Shown piece by piece: positions 55,200 to 64,000 of a DNA stretch of 64,000 nucleotides (positions within the stretch are counted from its first letter, which is position 1; each line of letters starts with the position of its first letter). Origin of the DNA: Zeugodacus cucurbitae (lineage: Eukaryota > Arthropoda > Insecta > Diptera > Tephritidae); assembly GCF_028554725.1 (NCBI RefSeq), contig NC_071671.1, positions 28,148,001 through 28,212,000 of the forward strand, given 5' to 3'. Under the pieces are notes generated by a model. It was not told the DNA's origin, did not search any database, and worked only from the letters and a program-made list of their open reading frames with translations. Both the position numbers and the translations under genes were made by a program.

Positions 55200-55900
55200 T
55201 ACCTTGATCTGCTCCTTCAAATCCTGTATAGTTTTCGCATGGTGTAGGTTGCTTTTGTTCGATCTAGAGTCCGGCATTCCCTCGATGAAATATTATATTA
55301 GGCTTGAGTCATCTAACCCTATCGGTTTCCCCAATTCCATTAAAACGTGTAAATATTCTCGAAAGATCTTCCCCATGTCGCTTCCGACGACTACGTAAAG
55401 TACGGTGTACTTCAATCGATGATAATGCTGTAACAAACTCTTGCCGCAGCGCTAGTTTTAGTGAACTCCAGCTGATTATTCCGCTTTGACTTCTTATAAA
55501 AATCTTTGCCGCACTCTTCAACAGTTGTTTTGCATAGATGAATTTCTCTAGCTCGTTCCAACGCACTTTTGATCCGTTTGCCTCAAAATCATTAACCCAT
55601 TGTTCGAAACTTGTACGACCTGTTCCTTTAAACGAAGTCATTGAGTCCTCAACATCTCAGTCAGTAAAGTTGTGGTATTCAACTCTAACTTCACGCACAC
55701 TCCGTTGGCTTGCTACTTCTTCCACATCAGTTTCGGAACCGTCACTCAGAGTCAGGCCGAAATGAACCATCAGTCCGTCTTGTAGTGTCGCTTTCCGTCC
55801 AATAGTCGATAGCCCTAAATCCCCTAACCTTTTCTTCAGACCGTCAACAGTCAGCTCAAAAACTTCGTTGTGGTTCCTAATTTACAATGTTGTACAAAAA
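55200..55900 (-). pseudogene. Gypsy gag remnant with SAP-like N-terminus
   Basis: The frame at 55309-55641 (MTSFKGTGRTSFEQWVNDFEANG…RSRRKRHGEDL) is typical of gag capsid from mdg3-like gypsy elements (retrotransposon gag fold, Trp in SFEQWV). Upstream, at about 55860-55770 on the minus strand, ELTVDGLKKRLGDLGLSTIG resembles a SAP DNA-binding helix-hairpin. A stop (TD*DVE, about 55655) and a frameshift near 55310 break it. Confidence 0.72.
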
Positions 55901-56024
55901 AATGGATAATATTCTAAAAATCTTAATTTTAATAATAATATTTCCTTTAAGCTTGTGTTACAATATTCACTTTTTCCGCATACAATTTTAATAACTTTTA
56001 TGTTAAACAAATTTTATTACAATA

Positions 56025-57725
56025 CTAGCTTTTTACCCGCGGCTTCGCCTGCAGTGGAGTCATTAAATAAGTATGAGAGATAAAGGGTAAGGGTATAATA
56101 ATAGAAATGAGTCAATATGATAACTAAATTTGATTGTTTGGCTGAGATCAACAATTTTTAAAAATTACTACAGACAGAAGTTTCAACACTTTAATATATG
56201 CCTATTGAAATGCAACAACAAATGTTAAAATATATTTCACCGTCACACAAATAAATAATTCTGAATTCTAACAATTTAAAAAAATAAAATACAAAGTATT
56301 AATTTAAGATATTTTTGTAGACAATGTTATAAGTTTTCCTGTCGCATGCAAATATGTGTAAATTCCTGGCATTAGATACACGTGAACAGGCTACATAAAG
56401 CTGACCATGAGAGAAGCATGGGTTTTCTAAATGCACTCCTGATACCTGTAATGTTTGTCCTTGTGCCTTGTTTATAGTAACAGCAAAGCTAAGCTTGACG
56501 GGAAACTGAATCCTTTTAAATTGGAATGGAAAGTCAGTGGGAATAATTGGTATCCGAGGTATTATAACACTATTTCCTTTACCGACACCTGTTAAAATAG
56601 TAGCACCAAGTATGTTTTGTCCCAATTTTGTTATCCGAAGCTTTGTTCCATTACATAGCCTAGGAGCATCTAGATTTCGCATAAGCATTACTGGTACATT
56701 TAGTTTCAATTGAAGTTTATGTGACGGTACACCCGATAGTTCAAGTGAATTTAAAAACTCCACAGGTTGTGAAGTACTTAGTTCCGTATCCATAATTGTA
56801 TCCATTGACAAATATTCCTTCATTTCTCCCTGAACCTCGTTTAAAATGTCAGTGTTGATCCTATTAACGATTTCATTTCTTGGTGCTAATATTGCTCTTG
56901 CACACAACCACTGATCACTACACAAATTTTGTTTTAATTCCTTAAAAACATTAGCAATGAGATCCACATCCCTTTTTACTAAATTACAAAATTCTCTTGA
57001 CAGTGATATGTAGCCTTCAGCGTCAACGTCTAAACAACCATCACCAATTTTCAACAACATTTCTGCGTAAAGTCCTGAATCCACGTCATTATGAAAATGC
57101 ACCCTCATATTCGTTTTCAGGCGGAGTTTTTCAACTGCTGACCATAAGCTTGACGATTTAATGCACGCTTGAATTTCATCTGCTGGTGTCCCCCTCTGAA
57201 TCACTGGGAGGGTTTGACGGAAATCACCAGCCAATAAAACCACCATGCCTCCCATTATATCTGTACTATCTTGCAACTGCTATTTTTTGGTCTTACCTGA
57301 CGGACATTAATAATAAGTTTAGTAAAAACGTTTTTCCAGTTTCTCCTGGTGCATCGAGAAAGAAGAGTCCACCACTACCGGAGTCTATTTTACGTAAAAC
57401 TTGATGGAAAACATGATTTTGCTCTGGAAGTAATTGAGGAACTAATTCTGTCACTTGATGTCGCAGTGCTATGAAATCATAATCTAGCTCTCGTGCAATT
57501 TCATTCTCAAAATCATCCATATTGTCTCGTCGAGGAAAAAATAAATTTTTTGACAAACAATTGTTTTATCTTTCGTAAAAAATTTTTTATTAATATAAAG
57601 TACCCTATGTTGCTTCTAGTACCTTCAAGAGTATATGTACAAAGTTTCATGATGATCGGTTCAGTAGTTTTTGCGTGAAAGCGTAACAAACAAACTTACA
57701 TTCGCATTTATAATATTAGTAGGGA
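56025..57725 (-). mobile_element. Helitron, internally deleted, both termini present
   Basis: The minus-strand 5' terminus is TCCCTACTAATATTATAAAT at 57725 preceded by A. The 3' terminus ends GGTAAAAAGCTAG at 56025 followed by T (insertion between A and T), with the GC-rich palindrome GGCGAAGCCGC about 10 bp before it. The CTAG end fits the CTRR rule. The 1,701-bp element carries only helicase sequence; the whole Rep/HUH gene is missing. It lies in sequence assigned to the gypsy-type block. Confidence 0.92.
56299..57556 (-). pseudogene. Helitron PIF1-like helicase, internally deleted
   Basis: The first frame (57556-57293) ends with FFLDAPGETGKTFLLNLLLMSVR; the P-loop has Glu where Helitron helicases have Gly (GGTGKT). 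After KIAVA the text jumps, with stops, to STDIMGGMVVLLAGDFRQTLPV (57276 onward), so about 80 residues including Walker B (WDE) are deleted. The remaining 325-residue frame is intact: TNMRVH, YPV-type EFLNSLELSGVPSHKLQLKLNVPVMLMRNL, SFAVTINKAQGQTL and GQLYVACSRV (motifs V-VI). The C-terminal motifs are thus better preserved than in the Helitron at 8 kb. Confidence 0.9.
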
Positions 57726-58124
57726 TTCGTTTTGATCATTCGCATAAAGTTTTTGAAGTGAAATATTTTCTATAAATCGAATTTTATTACAATATCCGCA
57801 TTTAACTTTTACATAAAATTGTAAGTTATTCGAATTTTATAATAAAGTAATAGTCTCTTAAAAATTCTTAAGAACGTATTTTCTTCGATAGAATTTTGTT
57901 GCGGTATTCGCCATAAATTTTCACAAATATTTCACAAAAACGTTCAATAACTTATTTTACGTTATTCAAAAAATGTACAATTGCATATCAAAAGGCTTAG
58001 CTGTTTCTCCGATGAAATGGAACGCCACCTCCAACGATGTACCCTACTTTACCGCACACACTGTATATGCCCTCCGTTACTGCTGCTCCTGCTGATGCTA
58101 CCGCTACTACTGCAGAGTATATAT
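57726..58124. other. Segment between the Helitron and a HINE-like repeat
   Basis: AT-rich to 58000, then a patch with CTGCTGCTCCTGCTGATGCTACC near 58080-58110. It may be the 5' leader or gag start of the gypsy-type element, but I cannot show that. Confidence 0.35.
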
Positions 58125-59195
58125 TGTATAAAGTCCATTGAAAGTTGGAAACCATAATATTAGGTTAGAAGCACCAAGGTCCTCATGTCTGATATATGAG
58201 GCATTGAAAACCTATGGTCCGATTTCGGCGATTTTTAGAATGGGGCTGCCACACTATAAACATAGTATTTGTGCAAAGTTCTGCATCGATATCTTCACTA
58301 GTGCTTACTTTATATATTGTAAAGTAAACTAAACCGATCGACTTCAAAGTTCTGGTATATAGGAAGTAGTCGTGGTTGTGAACCGATTTGTCCTATTTTC
58401 ACAACATATCATTGGGATGTAAGGAATTACAAACCAAGTTTCATTGAAATCGGTCGAGTAGTTCCTGAGATATGGTTTTTGACCCATAAGTGGGCGATGC
58501 CACGCCCTTTTTCCATTTGGTAAAAAAATTTGAGTGCAGCTTCTATCTGCCATTTCTTATGTGAAATTTAGTGTTTCTGACGTTTTTCCTTAGCGAGTTA
58601 ACCCACTTTTAGTAATTTTCAACCTAACCTTTGTATGGGAGGTGGGCGTGGTTATTATCCGATTTCTTTAATTTTTGGACTGCGTTAAGAAGTGGCTAAA
58701 AGAAACGACTGCAGAAAGTTTGGTTTATTAAGCTTTATTGATTTGCGAGATAAATACAAAAAAACTATTTGAGGGCGGGTCCACGCCCACTTCTCCAAAA
58801 AAGTTACATCCAAATGTGCCCCTCCCTAATGCGATCCTGTGTTCCAAATTTTATTTTAAGAACTTTATTTATGGCTTAGTTATGACACTGTATAGGTTTT
58901 CAGTTTCCACCATTTTGTGGGAGTGGCAGTGGACCGATTTTGCCCATTTTCGAAATCAACCTCCTGAGGGTGCCAAGGAATATGTGTTCCAAGTTTCATT
59001 AAGATATCTTAATTTTTACTCAAGTTATCGCTTGCACGGACAGACATCCGGATTTCAAATCCACTCGTCATCCTGATCATTTATATGTATATATATAACC
59101 CCATATTCTAAATCTTTTATTTCTTGGTGACATAAACAACCGTTATGTGAACAAAACTATGATACTCTGTGCAACATGTTGCGAGAGTATAAAAA
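58125..59195 (-). mobile_element. HINE/DINE-1-like repeat (reverse), 3' hairpin lost
   Basis: Reverse copy from GTATAAAGTCCATTGAAAG to the sub-terminal GTTGCGAGAGTATAAAAATG at about 59178-59197. It includes the GGGAGGTGGGCGTGGTTATT text. The hairpin end is missing on its left side. Confidence 0.82.
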
Positions 59196-59741
59196 TGACT
59201 AAAAGTGGGTTAACTCACTAACGAGAAACGTCAGAAACACTAAATTTTACAGAAGAAATAGCACAAGGAAGCTGCATATCTCAGGAACTACTCGACCGAT
59301 TTCAATAAAATTCGGTATATAATACTTTCTTGACACCCTGATGACACATGTGAAATGGATGAAATCGGTTCATAACCACGACAACTTCCCATATAACTCA
59401 ATTTTGAATTCCATCTGATTCCTTCACTTTATAATGTATACATAAGGTACCAATGAAGATAGCGGAATAAAACTTTATACAAATAGTACATATCATCTCT
59501 GACTTCACTTGACTTCACTTGAGAAAAAATTGTCGAAAACGGAGTATAACTTTTCGAGGCCCTGTTATCGAACATGTTGAACTCCTCGCCTAAGGGTAAA
59601 TTTTAACCGAAAATATGGATAAATCTCTCTGATAATTTAATGTAATTCAGAGGAAATTGTTTATTCTAATAGTGTGTCTCAGTTCCAAAAATTATTAAAA
59701 TCGGATAATAACATCACCTAGCTCTTTCCTTACTTGTTTTT
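59196..59741 (+). mobile_element. HINE/DINE-1-like repeat, partial, head-to-head with the previous copy
   Basis: A forward partial copy starts immediately after the previous one (CTAAAAGTGGGTTAACTCAC) and runs to AGCTCTTTCCTTACTTGTTT. The sub-terminal repeat and hairpin are deleted, but the terminal CTTTCCTTACTTG is present. It contains a short direct repeat, TGACTTCACT (about 59499-59519). Confidence 0.75.
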
Positions 59742-60289
59742 CATTTCATTTTTTAATTAACCTCTGCTTATTTTTAATCATTAGTACTATAACAAATTAT
59801 TATTTTCAATTAAATGTTTTAAGTTAATTTGTACATATACATATCTGATTAAAAACGTTAGTCTTATTCTGTAATTATTTATATAAAATAATTAATTTAT
59901 GATACCATTATTGCTTGTTTGATTTGCCGTCGACAATTTTCATAGTACACATTTGTTGTTGTATGTTCATATATTTACTACCATACGCGTGCAGAAATAT
60001 AAATTTACATACGTACATATGTGCATACGAATAAATGTATTTATACAAATCTACATTCCTCACAATTGTCACTTCGACAAACATTCAGAAAAAACTACTC
60101 GCTTACAACAAAAATTAGAATAACATTTCCATTCATAAACGCATGCGTATCAACAACAAAGCAAAGAGATTTCATTCATAAGCGCAAGCGCCGCGCACAT
60201 CTCCCCGCATGAGTGTTGCCCAAAAGCGTCATGAAGATGCTAAAAACCCTAAATTCATACAATTGCCCTTTTGTCTTTTTACCTTTTAC
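59742..60289. other. Repeat-poor intron segment
   Basis: AT-rich; a CATACGTACATATG-type simple stretch lies around 60005-60030. No gene recognised. Confidence 0.4.
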
Positions 60290-61317
60290 CTGTCTGTCCG
60301 TCCGTCCGTCTGTGCAAGCTGTAACTTGAGTAAAAATTAAGATATCTTGATGAAACTTGGCACACTTATTTTTTGGCACCATAGGAAGGTTGCTTTCGAA
60401 AATGAGCAAAATCGGACGACTGCCACGCCCACAAAATGGCGAAAACCGAAAACATATAAAGTGCCATAACTAAGCCATAAATAAAGCTATGGAAATAAAA
60501 TTTGGTATGAAGGATCGCACTATGAAGGGGCATATTTGGATGTAATTGGAGGTGGGCGTGGCCCCGCCCCCAAATAGGTTTTTTTATATATCTCGGAAAC
60601 CAATAGAGCTATAGAAACCAAACTTTCTGCAGTCGTTTTTTTAGCCACTTCTTAATACAGTCCAAAAATTAAAGAAATCGGATAATAACCACGCCCACCC
60701 CCCATACAAAGGTTAGGTTGAAAATTACTAAAAGTGGGTTAACTCATTAACGAAAAACGTCAGAAACACTAAATTTCACATAAGAAATGGCAGATAGAAG
60801 CTGCACTCAGATTTTTTTACAAAATGGAAAATGGGCGTGGCGTCGCCCACTTATGGGTCAAAAACCATATCTCAGGAACTACTCGACCGATTTCAATGAA
60901 ACTTGGTTTGTAATAGTTTCCTTATATCCCAATGATATGTTGTGAAAATAGCTTCACAACCACGCCTACTTCCTTTATACCAGAACTTTGAAGACGATCT
61001 GAATCGTTTACTTTACAATATATAAAGTAAGCACTAGTGAAGATATAGGTGCAGAACTTTGCACAAATGCTATGTTTATAGTGTGGCAGCCCCATTCTAA
61101 AAATCGCCGAAATCGGACCATAGGATTTTAAGACCCCATATATCGAACACGAGGACCTCGGTGCTTCTAACCTAAGATTATGGTTTCCAACTTTCAATGG
61201 ACCTTATACAATATATATGACGAATATGTGGGTCAAATTGTGTATTATAATATATAAATAAAGTTAAATAAATAAATTGCGAGAGTATAAAATGTTCGGT
61301 TACACCCGAACTTGTTT
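60290..61317 (+). mobile_element. HINE/DINE-1-like repeat, 5'-truncated
   Basis: It starts at the CTGTCTGTCCGTCCGTCCG repeat and ends with TTGCGAGAGTATAAAATG and GTTCGGTTACACCCGAACTTG. The usual AGCCTTTCCTTA after the hairpin is deleted. It closely matches the copies at 23805 and 31743. Confidence 0.83.
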
Positions 61318-61599
61318 TTATATTTTTTTATAATTCCTACAATTTCTTTTAAATAATATTTATGAGTTGAAAAAAATCCTAATAATCAGTTAAAATTACT
61401 AAAACAAAAATCAACGCATGAGCATATCACATCAAAAGGCCAATAGCCACATATTTCCATTCCCCCGACAGTCAATTCTGTTAAATAATAACGAGTAACG
61501 AGCGAATGGTGAATTCTAGCCAATTATAAATCTGTAAACGATCGTATCGAGTATCATAGAAAAATTAAAATGCTCCTTCTATACGTCTTAAGTTAGCCA
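61318..61599. other. Non-coding intron segment
   Basis: AT-rich; nothing recognised. Confidence 0.4.
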
Positions 61600-61860
61600 G
61601 TAGAACCGCTTTTTTTCCGCACACCACGGACCACTTGTTGAAATTAATGCGTTTGAAATTTATCAACAATTTTCACTTTAATTATTCACTCAAAATCGTC
61701 CTTTATTTCCGAAATCTCACTTCTGTCACCAAAATTTGTCTTCATCCCTACTGTTTGGTTGTCATTCCAGTCCGTTCGCTGCTGTCACATCTGTTCCCTA
61801 CACAATGTCAGTATTCGAATAAATGAAAATTGTTTGAAATCCAAACAGCCTTTGATTTTT
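61600..61860 (-). mobile_element. Gypsy LTR piece with primer-binding site
   Basis: On the minus strand, an LTR end (61812-61731) sharing CCAGTCCGTTCGCTG with the gypsy LTR remnant at 47731-47800 is followed by TGACAGAAGTGAGATTTC (about 61713-61729). That resembles the tRNA-Leu primer-binding site (TGTCAGAAGTGGGAT) used by mdg3/micropia elements. Leader sequence follows to about 61600. It may be the detached 5' end of the same gypsy element or a separate insertion. Confidence 0.6.
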
Positions 61861-61879
61861 TAAAGTTTCCGCATTCCAG

Positions 61880-62040
61880 CCACTTTATCAGAATCAGAGA
61901 GGACGTTCTCCAATGCTGGAAACATTGTGACATCACGTTGCTGCTTGCAACCAACAAATGTAAACCTTTTAACTTTATTATATCAAAATAGAAGCTTTAT
62001 GAAAAGTACTAAATTAATACATTCGCCCAGTTGAAATGGT
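61880..62040 (+). pseudogene. hAT transposase C-terminal relic
   Basis: The + frame reads SESERTFSNAGNIVTSR (61888-61940), the hallmark hAT dimerisation motif (SERxFSxAGxIxTxxR), then continues to a stop at about 62033. Only about 50 codons remain. The repeats at 62165-62320 may be its sub-terminal region. Confidence 0.72.
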
Positions 62041-62164
62041 TAAAAACTATTTTGTCATTACTTAATGGTTCCCGTGAAGTTACTGTTATTTTTTGTATTT
62101 TAAAGTAAGTTTTTAGTTTGTTTTAATGTTTAACTTTATTCAAAAAAAATAAGAAAATTAATGA

Positions 62165-62325
62165 ACTTGCGCTTTTCGAATAGTCGACAACGAACGGTTA
62201 ACCCAATAGTCGAAAATGAGCGGTTAATCGAATAGTCGATGACTGATGACTATCCGAATAGTGCAAACCGAATATTATTATTCGAATTATGTCTTATTCG
62301 ATTAGTCGAATACCAAGAGCTCTAA
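62165..62325. repeat. Degenerate AATAGTCGA repeats
   Basis: TCGAATAGTCGACAACGAACGG, CCAATAGTCGAAAATGAGCGG, TCGAATAGTCGATGAC, CCGAATAGTGC and TTCGATTAGTCGAATAC follow one another at roughly 25-bp spacing. They look like hAT sub-terminal motifs next to the relic at 61880, but no terminus was found. A (TA)n run follows at about 62325-62350. Confidence 0.6.
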
Positions 62326-62430
62326 TATATGTATATATATATATATATATTTATACACATATTAATAGCAATAATCATAAATAATCAAATAATCTTAATT
62401 ACTTGTTCATGATTTATATTACTTGATTAG

Positions 62431-62652
62431 TTGGAGAAGACCCGGAGGAGTGCCCAAGTCTTGAGATTTCGGAAGAACATGTTAATGATAATAAATATGA
62501 AGTAAACATAACAGCTGAGATGGAAATTAAATCTGACGAGTTAACGAAACCACTTGAACAACAGAGTGATCAAATATTACGCTCATCGTCAGCAAGTCAA
62601 CCACAAATGAAAGTATCCCAGGAAACTTCAGTAGTATACACTAAATTTGATG
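62431..62652 (+). CDS. ush: Second coding exon of the FOG/ush-like gene
   Basis: The exon follows an acceptor (TTACTTGATTAG) and ends at a strong donor (GATG|GTGAGT). It is 222 nt long, phase 1 at both ends, and open throughout. An in-frame TGA at 62424-62426 shows that the open stretch cannot extend much further upstream. Joined to the 41346 exon it reads on as LGEDPEECPSLEISEEH, then KYEVNITAEMEIK and SSSASQPQMKVSQETSVVYTKFD. It is an acidic, low-complexity N-terminal region with no finger; vertebrate FOG-2 has a similar acidic EEECPS stretch after its MSRRKQ motif. A Met at 62520 could start a shorter protein without the NuRD motif. Clean coding sequence amid decayed transposons supports a real exon. 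Confidence 0.65.
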
Positions 62653-63027
62653 GTGAGTTTATAATTATTTTTAAAACTTTGTTGAGACCTTATAATGTTC
62701 AAAAACAAATTTCTTCCGTCATATACTAATCGTTTACAATTTATGAATCTATCTAGTGAATATGGTCGTAGGAAGATTCTCGACATTGTATTCCTAGTAA
62801 AAGTTATGAATGAATCAGTTTGTAGTTCCTTTCTCTTCTTAGTTCAAACATCTAGGCAGTTTAGACCCTTTTGATATACTCATAACTACCATTAAAAAAG
62901 TATTTTGTCTTCTTTTACTAAGTAGTATTATAAAAATATAAAACTATATTTAACTTTTTAAATGCCGTTTAGCGACGGGGTACCCGGATACCTACCGACT
63001 TAAATATATAAAATTTTGTTTGTTGTT
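62653..63027 (+). other. Start of intron 2
   Basis: Begins with the donor GTGAGT. AT-rich; nothing else recognised before the Jockey element. Confidence 0.5.
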
Positions 63028-63029
63028 GC

Positions 63030-64000
63030 TATTTTTTTTTACTTTTAGTTTTATTATTTTTTTATTACAATTGTACCTAGTATACAATGATTAAATACTA
63101 ACAACAATTCAATTCTAATAACTTAAAAATAATAATTAAAAGCTAAATGTTAGAGAAATTCATTTGCTGATACAGTTGCCTTGCTAAGTCTGAAGGCCTC
63201 TTACGTTTCAGTCGGTTTTCTCGTTCAGCAGTACCGATAAGTCTGGATGCCTCTTCATTTACATGCTGCATAAGCCTCATTTCGTGAGTCTTTGCAAGTT
63301 TGGTTATTTCGTTTACTACTGAATTCACACCAAGATCACGGTGAAGGTCAGCAGATCCAACATATCAAGGAGCATTAACTATACTTCTTAGTACCTTATT
63401 TTGGAAGTGCTGAATACAGGCAATACTCACAACTTTTTTTCCTGACTTGAGTCAGTGGGAATATCACTTTTAAAAAGCAAGTAAAGCATTGGCCCCAACA
63501 CTCTTCCCTGAGGAACACCCGCTTCTATCGGTTGCAAGTTTGAGTATGCGTCCTCTTGTTTTATGCGAAAGTGTCTATCTTTAGGAAGCAATAGGAAGGT
63601 AGGAAGCAATTTTTTCGCAATATTGTTTGGGTAACATGCATTTCAATTTCAGCAGTAGACCCGAATGCCAAACTCTATTAAAAGCCTGAGACACGTCTAA
63701 GAAGGCCGCAGAACAAACGCTCTTTTTATCCATAGCATTTTCAACGAAATTAACGATTCGGTGTACCTGGTCCATTGTGGAATGGTGATCACTAAATCCA
63801 AACTGATGTTACCAGTAAGGTGTTTTCGATCTATTATTGATTTGAGCCTTTTTATGAGAACATTCTCGAAGACTTTCGATAGAGCTGGCAGCAGCGATAT
63901 TGGCCTATAAGATGTCACATCATGTAGTGGTTTACCCGGCTTAGGTATCATAATAACTTCAGATACTTTCCAAAGCGATGGAACATATCTTAAGTATAAT
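63030..64000 (-). mobile_element. Jockey-type non-LTR retrotransposon, cut by the window edge
   Basis: Minus-strand element; its 5' part lies beyond 64000. The 3' end near 63030 is next to T-rich DNA on the plus strand (an A-rich tail on the element strand). The coding part is listed separately. Confidence 0.85.
63143..64000 (-). pseudogene. Jockey reverse transcriptase pseudogene (partial)
   Basis: In shifting frames from the right: VIMIPKPGKPLHDVTSYRPI, SLLPALSKVFENVLIKRL, then TMDQVHRIVNFVENAMDKK, AAFLDVSQAFNRVWH (motif A; AFDxVWH has become AFNRVWH), EAGVPQGRVLGPMLYLLF (usually GVPQGSVLGP), and, after a deletion near 63425, CIQHFQNKVLRSIVNAP and HVNEEASRLIG…LKRKRPSDLA, the usual Jockey C-terminus. 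The deletion removes the YADD/FADD catalytic box. Inactive. Confidence 0.87.

Larger units (their letters stand above)
47694..58110 (-). mobile_element. Ty3/gypsy-type LTR retrotransposon, heavily interrupted
   Basis: On the minus strand, gag (about 55900-55200), protease (about 55150-54950), the start of RT (54852-54496), then, after the pogo-like insertion, the RT continuation (48730-48680), integrase (48676-48056) and the integrase C-terminus (48020-47829) follow in normal gypsy order. Most of RT and RNase H is deleted. A 3' LTR remnant lies at 47731-47800 and shares CCAGTCCGTTCGCTG with an LTR piece at 61731-61812. The integrase style resembles the mdg3/micropia group. The right limit is uncertain. 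Confidence 0.78.
41389..62430 (+). other. Intron 1 of the FOG/ush-like gene (about 21 kb)
   Basis: It begins GTAAGTAGG and ends TTACTTGATTAG. Most of it is transposon debris, listed individually. Low-repeat islands remain at about 41390-42680, 44615-46500 and 59742-60285. They hold no convincing gene and are the natural places to look for enhancers. Confidence 0.55.

Overview
The window is eukaryotic: AT-rich, gene-poor fly DNA, most likely from a higher dipteran of the tephritid fruit-fly type (Bactrocera/Zeugodacus/Ceratitis). That placement is an inference from three things. The DNA is packed with insect RTE/BovB, Helitron, Tc1/mariner, pogo, hAT, gypsy, LOA and Jockey remnants. It carries TATG/CATA microsatellites. 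It also carries many copies of a roughly 1.2-kb repeat built like the DINE-1/INE-1 (HINE) elements of flies. I found no rRNA, tRNA, CRISPR or bacterial gene.

The only well-supported host gene is on the + strand and runs off the right edge. A 43-nt first coding exon (41346-41388) has a fly-type CAACATG start. It encodes the NuRD-recruitment motif MSRRKQxKPR found at the start of FOG, SALL and BCL11 zinc-finger cofactors. A clean, acidic, phase-compatible second exon lies 21 kb downstream (62431-62652). The MSRRKQ-KPR spelling and the acidic PEECPS stretch fit the FOG family, which in flies is u-shaped (ush). The zinc fingers would lie beyond position 64000. Positions 1-41 kb are then upstream or intergenic DNA, 41.4-62.4 kb is intron 1, and intron 2 starts at 62653.

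Layout: 1-4.8 kb holds a TIR element (1385-1910) and a dead Tc1-like element (2168-3691). 4.8-7.8 kb is RTE copy A. 8.0-15.2 kb is a Helitron carrying a recent 2,386-bp tandem duplication. 15.2-17.5 kb is RTE copy B, in two opposed halves. 17.5-26 kb holds a 106-bp tandem repeat, three copies of a ~520-bp MITE and HINE-like repeats. 26.0-28.6 kb is RTE copy C with an 11-bp target duplication. 29.3-31.7 kb is a LOA/I-type retroelement cut by a perfect hAT MITE. 33-37.2 kb holds mariner pieces and a mariner containing a Tc1 that contains a HINE-like repeat. 37.8-39.6 kb is a split HINE-like repeat. Intron 1 carries a deep nest: a gypsy-type retrotransposon (about 47.7-58.1 kb, minus) contains a pogo-like element with a Psq helix-turn-helix (48735-54495), which itself contains a hAT element (48783-50152) and RTE copy D (51195-53410). 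A helicase-only Helitron (56025-57725) sits in the right part of the same block. Intron 2 ends in a Jockey element cut by the window edge.

Nearly every transposon reading frame is broken by stops, frameshifts or internal deletions, so these are fossils. Boundaries given to the base rest on visible terminal repeats and target-site duplications. Family names rest on recognisable protein motifs and were not confirmed by any database search.
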